From the NCBI RefSeq assembly GCF_014203705.1, contig NZ_JACHJR010000001.1, forward strand, positions 1,240,001-1,304,000: a stretch of 64,000 nucleotides of DNA, given 5' to 3'. Source of the stretch: Kitasatospora gansuensis. GTDB lineage: Bacteria > Actinomycetota > Actinomycetes > Streptomycetales > Streptomycetaceae. Under the pieces are notes generated by a model that was not told the origin of the DNA, did no database searches, and was given only the letters and a program-made list of their open reading frames with translations. Every line of letters starts with the position of its first letter. The stretch's first letter is position 1. Of the stretch, positions 1 through 7,907 are shown piece by piece. Made by a program: the position numbers and the translations under genes.

Positions 1-308
1 AGGAGCTGATCTCCGACATCTCGGTCGACCTGGACGCCGCCCGGCTGCTCACCTGGCGGGTGGCCGACCACATCGACCGCGGCCTGCCGTTCGCCACCGA
101 GTCCTCGGTGGCGAAGCTGTACGCCAGCGAGGCCGCAGTCCGGGCCGCCAACAACGCGCTCCAGGTCTTCGGCGGGTACGGCTTCATCGACGAGTACCCG
201 GTCGGCAAGTACCTGCGCGACGCGCGGGTGATGACCCTGTACGAAGGCACCAGCCAGATCCACAAGTTGCTCATCGGGCGTTCGCTGACCGGCGTCAACG
301 CCTTCTGA
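1..308 (+). CDS. acyl-CoA dehydrogenase, C-terminal part (truncated by window edge)
   Basis: The reading frame is already open at base 3 and stops at TGA 306-308, so only about 101 C-terminal residues are present. The text reads like the last helical domain of an acyl-CoA dehydrogenase: 'QVFGGYGFIDEYPVGKYLRD' followed by 'YEGTSQIHK', where the Tyr-Glu-Gly-Thr segment contains the FAD-contacting region and, in many family members, the catalytic Glu. The enzyme would oxidise acyl-CoA to trans-2-enoyl-CoA in beta-oxidation. The thiolase starts 28 bases downstream and an SDR reductase follows, so this is most likely the first visible gene of a fatty-acid or branched-acid degradation operon. Substrate chain length cannot be told. 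Confidence 0.9.
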   Translation, partial: ELISDISVDLDAARLLTWRVADHIDRGLPFATESSVAKLYASEAAVRAANNALQVFGGYGFIDEYPVGKYLRDARVMTLYEGTSQIHKLLIGRSLTGVNAF

Positions 309-336
309 CCCCTTAGTAGTTGAGGAGCCCAACGAC

Positions 337-1524
337 GTGCGTCCCGTCTACTTCGCCGCCGCTCGCCGCACCCCGATCGGTCGGCTGCGCGGCGCCCTCT
401 CGTCCGTCCGGCCGGACGACCTGTCGGCCGCCGTGCTGCGTGGACTGCTCGACTCCGTACCGCAGTTGGACCCGGCCCGGATCGACGACGTCTACTGGGG
501 CGCCGCCAACCAGGCCGGGGAGGACAACCGGAACGCGGCCCGGATGGCCGTGCTGCTGGCCGGTCTGCCGGACAGCGTGCCCGGCGCCACCGTGAACCGG
601 CTCTGCGCCTCCGGCCTGGAGGCCGTCACCACCGCCGCCCGGGCGATCGGCTCCGGCGAGGCCGAGGTCGTGGTCGCGGGCGGCTGCGAGTCGATGAGCC
701 GCGCCCCGTTCGTGCTGCCGCGCCCCGACGAGGCGCTGCCGCACAAGCTGGAGACCTTCGACACCCGGCTCGGCTGGCGGATCACCACCCCCCGGATGCG
801 CGAGCTGCACGGCGTGCTGAGCATGGGCGAGACCGCCGAGGAAGTGGCCGCCCGGTACGGCGTCAGCCGCTCGGACCAGGACGAGTTCGCGCTGCGCAGC
901 CACCAACGCGCCGCCGCCGCAAGGAAGAACGGGCACTTCGACGCCGAACTGCTGCCGGTGCTGCGGGCCGACGGGGTGACCGTCGACCAGGACGAGAGCA
1001 TCCGGGAGGACAGCTCGCTGGAGCGGCTGGCCGCCCTCAAGCCGGTCTTCCGGGCCGGTGGCACCGTGACGGCGGGCAACGCCTCGCCGATGAACGACGG
1101 CGCGGCCGGACTGCTGCTGGTCAGCGAGGAGGCCCTGAACGACCTGGGCCTGGAGCCGCTCGGCCGGTACGTGGCCGGGGCCTCCGCCGGGGTGCACCCC
1201 GACGTGATGGGCATCGGCCCGGTGCCCGCCACCCGCAAGGTGCTGGCCCGCACCGGCTGGGCGGTCGGGGACGTCGAGGAGGCCGAGTTCAACGAGGCGT
1301 TCGCGGCCCAGGCGCTGGCCTGCGTACGGGAGTTGGGCTTCGACCCGGAGCTGGTCAACCCGTCCGGGGGCGCGATCGCCCTCGGCCACCCGCTGGGCGG
1401 CTCGGGCGCCCGGATCCTCACCACCCTGCTGCACCGGATGCACCGGACCGGCGCCCGGCGCGGGCTGGCCACCATGTGCGTCGGTGTCGGGCAGGGCACC
1501 GCCGTACTCGTCGAGAACGTCTAG
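337..1524 (+). CDS. acetyl-CoA C-acyltransferase (thiolase)
   Basis: A 395-residue thiolase, the normal length for the family. It carries the acylated cysteine in 'VNRLCASGLEAV' (Cys90), the 'GGAIALGHPLGGSGAR' loop with His351, and the second catalytic cysteine in 'MCVGVGQG' (Cys381); 'NEAFAAQALA' is also conserved. It would cleave 3-ketoacyl-CoA with CoA (degradative) or condense two acetyl-CoA (synthetic). The GTG start at 337 is preceded by GAGGAG about ten bases upstream. It sits 28 bp after the acyl-CoA dehydrogenase and 11 bp before the SDR gene, favouring the degradative role. 'ASNP'-like biosynthetic thiolase features cannot be distinguished by eye. Confidence 0.93.
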   Translation: MRPVYFAAARRTPIGRLRGALSSVRPDDLSAAVLRGLLDSVPQLDPARIDDVYWGAANQAGEDNRNAARMAVLLAGLPDSVPGATVNRLCASGLEAVTTAARAIGSGEAEVVVAGGCESMSRAPFVLPRPDEALPHKLETFDTRLGWRITTPRMRELHGVLSMGETAEEVAARYGVSRSDQDEFALRSHQRAAAARKNGHFDAELLPVLRADGVTVDQDESIREDSSLERLAALKPVFRAGGTVTAGNASPMNDGAAGLLLVSEEALNDLGLEPLGRYVAGASAGVHPDVMGIGPVPATRKVLARTGWAVGDVEEAEFNEAFAAQALACVRELGFDPELVNPSGGAIALGHPLGGSGARILTTLLHRMHRTGARRGLATMCVGVGQGTAVLVENV

Positions 1525-1535
1525 GGAGAGCTGTT

Positions 1536-2294
1536 GTGACTCGTTTCGCAGGCAAGGTCGCCGTCGTCACCGGTGCGGCACAGGGCATCGGCGCAGCCAC
1601 CGCGCTGCGGCTCGCCGAGGAGGGCGCCACCGTCGCGGTGGTCGACCTCTCGGCCGAGCGCGCGCAGGGCACCGTGGACGCGATCACCGCCAAGGGCGGC
1701 AGCGCGCGGGCGTACGGCTGCGACGTGGCCGACTACGACGCGGTGGAGGCCGTGTTCGCCGCCGTGGTCGAGGAGTTGGGAGCACTCCACATCCTGGTGA
1801 ACAACGCCGGGATCACCCGGGACAACCTGTTCTTCAAGATGCCCAAGAGCGACTGGGACGCCGTCCTGACGGTCAATCTGACCAGCGCCTACAACTGCAG
1901 CCACGTGGCGCAGAAGTACCTGGTCAAGCAGAAGTACGGCAAGATCGTCTCGCTCAGCTCGCGCTCCGCCCTCGGCAACCGGGGCCAGGCCAACTACGCC
2001 GCCGCCAAGGCCGGCATCCAGGGCCTGACCGCCACCCTGGCGATCGAGCTCGGCCCCTACAACATCAACGTCAACGCGGTCGCCCCCGGCTACATCGCCA
2101 CCTCGATGACCGCCGCCACCGCCGAACGCGTCGGCGCCACCGCCGAGGACCACCAGGCCCAGGTCGCCGAGCGCACCCCGCTCCGCCGGGTCGGCCAGCC
2201 GGAGGAGGTCGCCTCGGTGGTGGCCTTCCTGGTCAGCGACGACTCCTCGTACGTCAGCGGCCAGACCCTCTACGTCAACGGCGGCGCCCGCTGA
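1536..2294 (+). CDS. SDR-family 3-oxoacyl/3-hydroxyacyl reductase (FabG-like)
   Basis: A 252-residue classical short-chain dehydrogenase. The glycine motif 'TGAAQGIG' lies at residues 12-19, 'NNAG' at 89-92, and the catalytic set is Asn114, Ser141, Tyr154 and Lys158 ('NYAAAKAG'). The C-terminus 'YVSGQTLYVNGGAR' is typical of FabG. It would interconvert 3-oxoacyl and 3-hydroxyacyl thioesters with NAD(P)H. I chose GTG 1536 because it gives the standard 'MTRFAGKVAVVTG' N-terminus and has GGGAGAG upstream; the open frame extends into the thiolase gene but that part is not SDR-like. As last gene of the dehydrogenase-thiolase operon it probably acts as the 3-hydroxyacyl-CoA dehydrogenase step rather than in fatty acid synthesis. 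Confidence 0.92.
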   Translation: MTRFAGKVAVVTGAAQGIGAATALRLAEEGATVAVVDLSAERAQGTVDAITAKGGSARAYGCDVADYDAVEAVFAAVVEELGALHILVNNAGITRDNLFFKMPKSDWDAVLTVNLTSAYNCSHVAQKYLVKQKYGKIVSLSSRSALGNRGQANYAAAKAGIQGLTATLAIELGPYNINVNAVAPGYIATSMTAATAERVGATAEDHQAQVAERTPLRRVGQPEEVASVVAFLVSDDSSYVSGQTLYVNGGAR

Positions 2295-2311
2295 CCGTCC
2301 GTCGGACCGAC

Positions 2312-2354
2312 ACCGGGCAGGATGGGGCCATGTGCCGCATCCTGCCCGGTTTTT
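2312..2354 (+). terminator. intrinsic terminator of the acyl-CoA dehydrogenase-thiolase-SDR operon
   Basis: A perfect 13-bp stem (2312-2324 with 2338-2350, sequence ACCGGGCAGGATG on the left arm) closes a 13-base loop and is followed directly by TTTTT (2350-2354). It begins 17 bases after the SDR stop codon. This is a canonical rho-independent terminator. It covers the ATG at 2330 that would otherwise open the next gene. Confidence 0.85.
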
Positions 2355-2401
2355 CGCTGACCGCCCGTCACCCCGCCGCCCGCCCGACGGTCGGCACGCC
2401 G

Positions 2402-3061
2402 ATGGGCGAGCTGTCCTTCGGCGCGGTGGTCGGCCCCTGGGCCGTACCCGAGGTCCCCGAGGAGCTCTTCGAGCTGCCCTCCGGCGCCCGGGTCGCGCGC
2501 TGGAGCCACCCGCTGGCCGAACTCGAGCTGCTGATCGGCCGGTTCGACCCGGAGCTCGACCCGGAGGTCTGGGAGCCGCTCACCGACTGCTGGGCCGGCG
2601 TCTGGCGGATCGACGCCCGGGCGCCGCTGGCCGGTGTCACCTTCTCGGCGAGCCTGCCGCCCGTGCTGCCCCCGGGGGCGGAGACCGGATACGACGGCGG
2701 CCAGGGCCAGGCGAGCATCACCGTCGAGTACGACGGCACCAAACTGACCCTCGGCGGCCCCGACGAGGAGCAGCTCTGCCACGAAGCCCAGCAGACCGGC
2801 GAGGTCCCGAAGCGCTGGGCCGAGCTGCTGGACGAGGTGTACGCGAAGTGGCCGCACCTCGACTGGGGTGTGGACTACGGCGATTACCACGGCCTCCGCT
2901 GGACGCTGCCCGCACTGGAGCCCGGTGAGCACTGCGTGCTGGCCGTCACCGCCGCCTGGAGTCCCGACGACAACGCGGACGACGCGAACACCTTCTTCGC
3001 GGTGGGCGGCTCGGCGGCCTGGGTCCTGGGGCGGCTCGCCCGGACGGAGGGTCAGTCCTGA
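2402..3061 (+). CDS. hypothetical protein
   Basis: A 219-residue acidic protein that I do not recognise; no signal peptide, membrane segment or known catalytic motif is visible. It is rich in Glu/Asp/Pro/Trp and has segments such as 'GGQGQASITVEYDG' and 'WPHLDWGVDYGDYHG', suggesting a soluble beta-rich fold. The frame is open from ATG 2330, but that codon is inside the loop of a strong terminator, so I prefer ATG 2402 ('MGELSFGAVVGPW'), although no clear Shine-Dalgarno precedes it. Codon use is fully GC3-biased, so the gene is real. Its 3' end overlaps the 3' end of the convergent caspase-like gene by 10 bp. Confidence 0.7.
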   Translation: MGELSFGAVVGPWAVPEVPEELFELPSGARVARWSHPLAELELLIGRFDPELDPEVWEPLTDCWAGVWRIDARAPLAGVTFSASLPPVLPPGAETGYDGGQGQASITVEYDGTKLTLGGPDEEQLCHEAQQTGEVPKRWAELLDEVYAKWPHLDWGVDYGDYHGLRWTLPALEPGEHCVLAVTAAWSPDDNADDANTFFAVGGSAAWVLGRLARTEGQS

Positions 3062-4641
3062 GCGGAGCCCGCGGCCGCGAGTTGCTTCAAGTGGCGTTCG
3101 GCGGCGCGGAGTTTGCGGCCGTCGGGGCCGGGGAGGTGGGCGCGGAGTTCGATGATCTCGGGGGCCATCCGGATCGCCTCGGTGCGGTCCTGGACGGCGC
3201 GCCAGCAGGCTTCGGCGTTGGTGGCGGCCTGCTGGGTCTCGGGGTCGTCGGCGCCGCGGGAGCGGAGCAGGGTGAGGGCGACCTCGCGGTAGACCTCGGC
3301 GGCCTGGGCCGGGCGGCCGGCCAGCCGGGCGATGTGGGCGCGGACCTGGCGGACCTGGAGCACCTCGGCGGCCACCGGGCCGTGCGCGGCGACGGCGGAC
3401 TCCTCCAGGGCCAGGGCGAGTTCGGCGGCGGTGTCGTGCTCGCCCGCCTCGGCGCTGCGGACGATCCGGCCGATCGCCTCCCGGTAGTCGACCGGCCTCG
3501 GGTCGGGCGTCGGGTCGGGGATCGGCTTGTCGAAGGAGACCGCGGTCGGCCGCTTGTCGAGGCTGACCACGGAGCTGCCGGGAGCCGCCGGGAGCACCTT
3601 CAGCAGCGAGACCGGCGGACCGACCCGCCGGGGCGTGGGCGGCACACCGGGCTTGAGCAGCGAGACCCCGGCCGAGGCTACGGCAGGCTTGCCGAGCTGG
3701 ACCGCGGGGATACCGGGGCGGGGCTTCGGCGTACGGGCCTGCCCCTTCGGCGGCACCAGGACGGCGGCGGGACGCGGCCCGGCCGCGGCGCCCGGCAGCG
3801 CCTCGTTGATCTGCCGCGAGGTGTTGCGGAAGAACGGCCGTTCGGTGGGGTGCGAGTGCAGGATGATCGAGTCGTTCCGCACCACCGAGTGCACCTGGTC
3901 GCGGAGCAGTTCGGGCGGCAGCAGGGCCGGGCCGCCGGGGCGGCCTCGGTGCAGCACCTCGATCAGCGCGCGGGAGAAGGTGCCGATCTGTTCGGGGTCG
4001 GGGCTGACCACGGCCCACAGCGGGATGCCGTCCGCGAGCGGGGAGATCGCGCTCTGCACCAGCGGCCAGGCGGCCTGATCGGCACTCAGGTCGGCGATCA
4101 CCAGCGTGGGCAGCTCGCCCCGGTGCTGGAGCTCGGCGGCCAGCGCCTGCCAGGGCAGACCGTCCTGCCGGACGGTGGCGGGCTTGGAGTCACGCAGCGT
4201 CAGATAGAGGTGTTCGCCGCGCCGGTCGGTGACCAGGTGGCCGCCGAGGTGGATCAGCAGCGGGCCCGGGTGCAGGGCGGCGGCGCGCAGGTGGGCCAGC
4301 ACGCTCTGCGGATCGGTGGCGCCCGGGAGGTGCACGGCGTCGACCGATTCGGCGGCCAGCAGCGTCCCCGGTGAGACGCCCGCGAGCATCGCGGAGAGCA
4401 CCTGGGCCTGCGAGCCCGCGCCGCGCCCCCAGTGCCGCCGGCCGCCCGCCCCGTAGCCGCCCTCGATCACCAGGATGCGGCCCCTGGCCCCGTCGCCGAC
4501 CGTCTGCGGCGCGGCGGGTTTGGGCAGTTGGACGGCGGGGATGGTGCCGGTCCAGCCGGTCGAGACCTCGCGCGGGGCGCCCGGGTCGGCCCGGTCCGGC
4601 ATCGCGCCCGGCCAGATGCCGCCCGCCGTCACGTCAGCCAC
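3052..4641 (-). CDS. caspase-like (peptidase C14 fold) protein with TPR-like C-terminus, catalytic Cys absent
   Basis: A 529-residue cytoplasmic protein. Residues about 53-285 follow the layout of actinobacterial caspase-like proteins: a strand 'GRILVIEGG', the His strand 'LLIHLGGHLVTDRRGEHLYL' (His135), the Cys strand 'LVIADLSADQAAW' and later 'TFSRALIEVLHRG' with 'LLPPELLRDQV'. In active enzymes the third strand reads D-x-C-x-S-G; here it is 'ADLSADQ' (183-189), so no nucleophile is visible. A Pro-rich linker (285-380) leads to a helical region (385-529) with 'AQAAEVYREVALTLLRSRG' and 'DDPETQQAATNAEA', typical of TPR units. A paralogue lies at 21443-22285. I infer a non-proteolytic scaffold or regulator; its partner is unknown. 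It is transcribed alone and converges on the 2402 gene. Confidence 0.7.
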   Translation of the reverse strand: MADVTAGGIWPGAMPDRADPGAPREVSTGWTGTIPAVQLPKPAAPQTVGDGARGRILVIEGGYGAGGRRHWGRGAGSQAQVLSAMLAGVSPGTLLAAESVDAVHLPGATDPQSVLAHLRAAALHPGPLLIHLGGHLVTDRRGEHLYLTLRDSKPATVRQDGLPWQALAAELQHRGELPTLVIADLSADQAAWPLVQSAISPLADGIPLWAVVSPDPEQIGTFSRALIEVLHRGRPGGPALLPPELLRDQVHSVVRNDSIILHSHPTERPFFRNTSRQINEALPGAAAGPRPAAVLVPPKGQARTPKPRPGIPAVQLGKPAVASAGVSLLKPGVPPTPRRVGPPVSLLKVLPAAPGSSVVSLDKRPTAVSFDKPIPDPTPDPRPVDYREAIGRIVRSAEAGEHDTAAELALALEESAVAAHGPVAAEVLQVRQVRAHIARLAGRPAQAAEVYREVALTLLRSRGADDPETQQAATNAEACWRAVQDRTEAIRMAPEIIELRAHLPGPDGRKLRAAERHLKQLAAAGSAQD

Positions 4642-4774
4642 CGCAGGTCACCGCCCCACCCCGCCGCCAACGCGACGTCCGCCGCGGTGCCCGCCACCAC
4701 GATTTCGCCACTTTACGACGCGCCCAGGTGGCGGAGCCAGAGCGGGTGGTGATCACCGAGCACCCGTTACCCGC

Positions 4775-4990
4775 TCAGTACGTGACGGTGACCCTCCGGG
4801 CGGGGCCGTCCACCCGGATCCGGCCGCCGTAGGGGATGACCAGTTGGGGGTCGGTGTGGCCGAGATCGACGTCGAAGACCACCAGCATGTCGGGGGCGTA
4901 CTCGGCCGGCGCGCGGAGCACCGCCGCACGCTGGCCGGCGCAGAACGCGGCACGGGCCTCGGCCAGGCCGAGGTTGCGCAGGGCAGTGCG
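4775..4990 (-). pseudogene. remnant of S66 LD-carboxypeptidase (C-terminal end only)
   Basis: Reading the minus strand from about 4990 to the TGA at 4775 gives the unmistakable end of a peptidase S66 (muramoyltetrapeptide LD-carboxypeptidase) protein: 'AGQRAAVLRAPAEYAP', then 'VFDVDLGHTDPQLVIPYGG' and 'RIRVDGPARRVTVTY'. The His of 'GHTDP' belongs to the family's catalytic triad. No start codon or N-terminal Ser domain (about 220 residues) exists: the same frame is closed upstream by the stop codon of the metallo-hydrolase at 5018. I infer a gene truncated by a deletion or replacement that brought the hydrolase gene up to it. Its ancestral role would have been trimming peptidoglycan tetrapeptides. 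Confidence 0.75.
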
Positions 4991-5017
4991 CGGCGTCGTG
5001 CTCGGACGAACGGGTTT

Positions 5018-5806
5018 TCACAGCTGCGTGAACGGTTCGGCGAAGTGCGCCGTGGCCAGGATGCCGTGCCGCGCCGTGAGCTCCGCCAGCAGGCGCTGCC
5101 GGGTCAGGGTCGCGGTCGGCTGCGCGTCGTCGTAGACGTAGCCGGCCGTCGGGTCGGCGAGCTGGACGGGGTGCAGCACCACGTCTCCCGCGACCACGAG
5201 TTGGTGGTCGCCGATCGCCACGCTCTGGTGGCCCGGGGTGTGGCCGGGGGTGGCGAAGACCTTGATCTCGGGGGCGAGCGTCACCTCGCCCGCCCGGGCG
5301 TCCAGGCAGCCCGCCGCGCGCAGCGGCCGCACCACGGCGTCCAGCAGCGGCGAACCGCTCGCCTCCAGCCAGTCCAGCTCGGTTCGCTGGACCAGGTAGC
5401 GGGCGTTCGGGAACGCCGGGGTGCTGCCGTCGGCTGCCAGGCTGCCGCTCGCGTGGTCGCTGTGCAGATGGGTCAGCACCACGGTGTCCACCTGCTCGGG
5501 CCGTACGCCGGCCGCCGCCAGCTCGGTGGCCAGCCGCCCCGGCACCGGGGCCCAGCCGGCGGCGGGCGAGTCGGGCCCGCCGAGGCCGGTGTCCACCAGG
5601 ACGGTGCGGCCGTCCGGGGTGCGGAGCAGGTAGCAGTGGAAGTGCAGCACCCAGGGCGCGGCGGGGTCGACCCTGGCCCAGACCGGGTGGTCCGGGCCGC
5701 CGAACATCTGGGGCAGCGGCAGGGCGATCTGATCCCCCATCGGCCCGACCGCGTCGCACAGCGGGGTCACCTCGACGCCCGCCCTCACCATCCCCGGGTG
5801 CGGCAT
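5018..5806 (-). CDS. MBL-fold metallo-hydrolase (lactonase-like)
   Basis: A 262-residue protein with the metallo-beta-lactamase motif 'HLHSDH' at 113-118, the strand 'VLVDTGLGG' before it, 'TPGHTPGH' further on and 'VVAGDVV' as the bridging-Asp motif, so both zinc sites look complete. The overall pattern ('LVDTGLG', 'HLHSDHASG', long insertion) is that of the AHL-lactonase/alkylsulfatase-like hydrolases, but the substrate cannot be assigned; quorum-quenching lactonase activity is only one option. It begins 4 bp after the GNAT gene stop on the same strand, so the two are probably cotranscribed. The S66 remnant follows directly in the same frame after its stop codon. Confidence 0.85.
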   Translation of the reverse strand: MPHPGMVRAGVEVTPLCDAVGPMGDQIALPLPQMFGGPDHPVWARVDPAAPWVLHFHCYLLRTPDGRTVLVDTGLGGPDSPAAGWAPVPGRLATELAAAGVRPEQVDTVVLTHLHSDHASGSLAADGSTPAFPNARYLVQRTELDWLEASGSPLLDAVVRPLRAAGCLDARAGEVTLAPEIKVFATPGHTPGHQSVAIGDHQLVVAGDVVLHPVQLADPTAGYVYDDAQPTATLTRQRLLAELTARHGILATAHFAEPFTQL

Positions 5807-5810
5807 CCCG

Positions 5811-6341
5811 CTACTTCTCCTTCGCCCAGTCCTCGGCCAGCAGCCCGAGGATCACCTCGTCCAGCCACTCGCCGTACACCCAGGCGTTCCGCCGCAGCAG
5901 CCCCTCCCGGACGAACCCGGCGCTCTCGGCGGCCCGGATCATCGGCGCGTTGTCCGCCAGCGTCTCCAGCTGGGCCCGCTGGAAGCCGCGCACCGTGAAG
6001 ATGTAGTGGCACATCAGCCGCACCGACTCGGCCCCGTAGCCGCGGCCCCGGAAGGCGGGCCGCAGGGCCAGCCCGAGGTGGGCCAGGCGGTTGTGGCTGT
6101 CGATCCCCCAGACGATCGCCTCCCCGACCACCTCATTGGTCGTCAGCTCGACCACGGTGAACTCCGCGTGACCGTCCTTCGGTTCGTTCACCGCGTACGG
6201 CGAGAAGCCGACCGGGGTCGGCTGCCAGGGCCGGGTGTCGGCCCGCGAGCGGCCCAGCACGTCGTCGTACAACTCCTCGTGCAGTACCGGTACATCCGAC
6301 TCCACGCGGGCCCGCAGGCCGATTCGCTCTCCACGCAACAT
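5811..6341 (-). CDS. GNAT-family N-acetyltransferase (RimJ/RimL type)
   Basis: A 176-residue GNAT protein. The acetyl-CoA binding segment 'LRPAFRGRGYGAESVRLM' (motif A, R-x-x-G-x-G) and the following 'AQLETLADNAPMIRAAESAG' with 'GFVREGLLRR' are diagnostic of the RimJ/RimL branch that acetylates N-terminal amino groups of ribosomal proteins or small amines. The start is ATG 6341 ('MLRGERIGLRARVESD'). It is the first gene of a two-gene unit with the metallo-hydrolase, and diverges from the racemase gene at 6430 across an 88-bp gap. Substrate unknown. Confidence 0.88.
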   Translation of the reverse strand: MLRGERIGLRARVESDVPVLHEELYDDVLGRSRADTRPWQPTPVGFSPYAVNEPKDGHAEFTVVELTTNEVVGEAIVWGIDSHNRLAHLGLALRPAFRGRGYGAESVRLMCHYIFTVRGFQRAQLETLADNAPMIRAAESAGFVREGLLRRNAWVYGEWLDEVILGLLAEDWAKEK

Positions 6342-6429
6342 GGGACGGGTCTAACGGAACGGCGAGGGCCGCGGCAACTGCATTACGGTTCCGGGGCAGT
6401 GCGATGATGCGCGGGTGGGAGGTGGGGCG

Positions 6430-7122
6430 ATGAAGGTCATCGGACTGATCGGCGGGATGAGCTGGGAATCCAGCGCCGAGTACTACCGGCTGCTGAACGA
6501 GCTGACCCGGGAGCGGCTGGGTGGGCTGCACTCGGCCCGGTGCGTGCTCTGGTCGGTGGACTTCGCCGAGATCGAACGGCTGCAGGTGGCCGGCGAGTGG
6601 GACAAGGCCGGGGCCGTACTGGCGGACGCCGCAAGGGCGTTGGAGGCGGCCGGGGCCGAGCTGCTGCTGATCTGCACCAACACCATGCACAAGGTCGCCG
6701 ACCAGGTGGCGGCCGCCGTCGACGTCCCGCTGCTGCACCTGGCCGACGCCACCGCGCTGGCGGTCCGGTCGGCGGGCCTGGCCCGGGTCGGCCTGCTGGG
6801 CACCGCCTTCACCATGGAGCAGTCGTTCTACCGGGACCGGCTGGCCTCGCACGGCCTCGACGTCCTGGTCCCGGACGCACCGGGCCGGGCGCTGGTGCAC
6901 CGGGTCATCTACGAGGAGCTCTGCCTGGGCGTCATCCGTGAGGAGTCGCGCGCCGCCTACCGGTCCGTCATCGCGGACCTGGTCGCGCGGGGCGCCGAGG
7001 GGATCGTGCTCGGCTGCACCGAGATCGAGCTGCTGATCTCCCCCGCCGACAGCCCCGTCCCGGTCTTCGCCACCACCCGCCTGCACGCCGAGGCGGCGGT
7101 CGCGGCCGCGCTGGCGGACTGA
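6430..7122 (+). CDS. aspartate/glutamate racemase family protein
   Basis: A 230-residue cofactor-independent amino-acid racemase. Both catalytic cysteines are present, in 'CTNTMHK' (N-terminal half) and 'GCTEIELL' (C-terminal half), and the start 'MKVIGLIGGMSWESSAEYY' is typical of the YgeA/aspartate racemase group. It would interconvert L- and D-Asp/Glu or a related amino acid. I chose ATG 6430 because GGAGGTGGGG lies 5-14 bases upstream; an in-frame GTG at 6415 would place that ribosome site inside the gene. It stands alone, divergent from the GNAT gene. Confidence 0.9.
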   Translation: MKVIGLIGGMSWESSAEYYRLLNELTRERLGGLHSARCVLWSVDFAEIERLQVAGEWDKAGAVLADAARALEAAGAELLLICTNTMHKVADQVAAAVDVPLLHLADATALAVRSAGLARVGLLGTAFTMEQSFYRDRLASHGLDVLVPDAPGRALVHRVIYEELCLGVIREESRAAYRSVIADLVARGAEGIVLGCTEIELLISPADSPVPVFATTRLHAEAAVAAALAD

Positions 7123-7203
7123 CGGCGCGCTCCGTCGGCTGCGCCGCCCGTCCGCCGCTCGGCTACCGTGCTGACGACGGCCAGGTGTGAGGGAGGTGCT
7201 GGG

Positions 7204-7698
7204 GTGGGCGAGGAGCCGGTGATCGCGTCGGCAAAGGATGCGGCCGACGACGGGCGGGTGCTCGCGTTCGGCCATCTGCTGGGGTCGGCGGGTCGACTGG
7301 AGCACATCCTCGGGCGGGCGATCGAGGAGGAGTGCGGGATCAGCCACCTGATGTTCGAGGTGCTGCTGATCCTCGGCCGGGCGGGCGGCCCGGGGCTGCC
7401 GATGCGCGTGATCGGCCGCGAGCAGGTGCTCACCACCGGCGGGGTCACCCGACTGGTGGACCGGATGGAGGCGGCCGGGCTGGTGGAGCGGGCGGCGGAT
7501 CCCGAAGACCGTCGGGGCAGGCTGGTCCGACTGACCGCGCTCGGCGAGCGGACGGCCGTACGGGCGGCGCGGGTACACGTGGACAACGTCCAGCGCTACT
7601 TCCTGGACCCGCTGCCCGAAGCGGACCGGGAGCGCTTCGTACGGGATCTGCGACTGCTGAGCCTTGCGGCCCGCGACGCGCTGCCCCGACTCCCGTGA
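7204..7698 (+). CDS. MarR-family transcriptional regulator
   Basis: A 164-residue winged-helix protein. 'HLMFEVLLILGRAGG' (first recognition-domain helix), 'QVLTTGGVTRLVDRMEAAGL' (helix-turn-helix) and the wing 'DPEDRRGRLVRLTALGERT' with the conserved Asp-Arg pair are diagnostic of MarR regulators, which bind pseudo-palindromic operators as dimers and release DNA on binding phenolic or other ligands. GTG 7204 is preferred (AGGGAGGTGCTGGG directly upstream) over an earlier in-frame start at 7168. The degenerate MBL protein and the SnoaL-like protein follow after 209 bp and could be its targets. Confidence 0.88.
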   Translation: MGEEPVIASAKDAADDGRVLAFGHLLGSAGRLEHILGRAIEEECGISHLMFEVLLILGRAGGPGLPMRVIGREQVLTTGGVTRLVDRMEAAGLVERAADPEDRRGRLVRLTALGERTAVRAARVHVDNVQRYFLDPLPEADRERFVRDLRLLSLAARDALPRLP

Positions 7699-7832
7699 AG
7701 CCATGAAGCCATGAGGACGTGACCCCCGTGGGCCGGGCCCCCGGACGGCGCAGGTGCGGTAGCGGTGGTCTGCCGGATCGGCCAGTGTCGGTAGCGGCCA
7801 CCGGCAGGCGGTTTCCCGGGCGGGAATACCTG

Positions 7833-7880
7833 ACTGCGCAGTTACTGTTGGCACAGGTACATCCCGCCCGCATCGGGCGG
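7833..7880 (+). promoter_or_regulatory. candidate operator palindromes upstream of the MBL/SnoaL pair
   Basis: Two palindromes lie between the MarR gene and GTG 7908: ACTGCGCAGT (7833-7842, perfect) and CCGCCCG-CAT-CGGGCGG (7864-7880, 7-bp arms). Either could be the binding site for the preceding MarR regulator or form a leader hairpin. No experimental or comparative support is available. Confidence 0.35.
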
Positions 7881-7907
7881 ATACCGCACCGTCCGAGAGG
7901 AACCCCC

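Noticed and set aside
5018..5806. Assignment as an N-acyl-homoserine lactone lactonase
   Set aside because: The motif set fits several MBL-fold hydrolase branches; nothing visible fixes the substrate.
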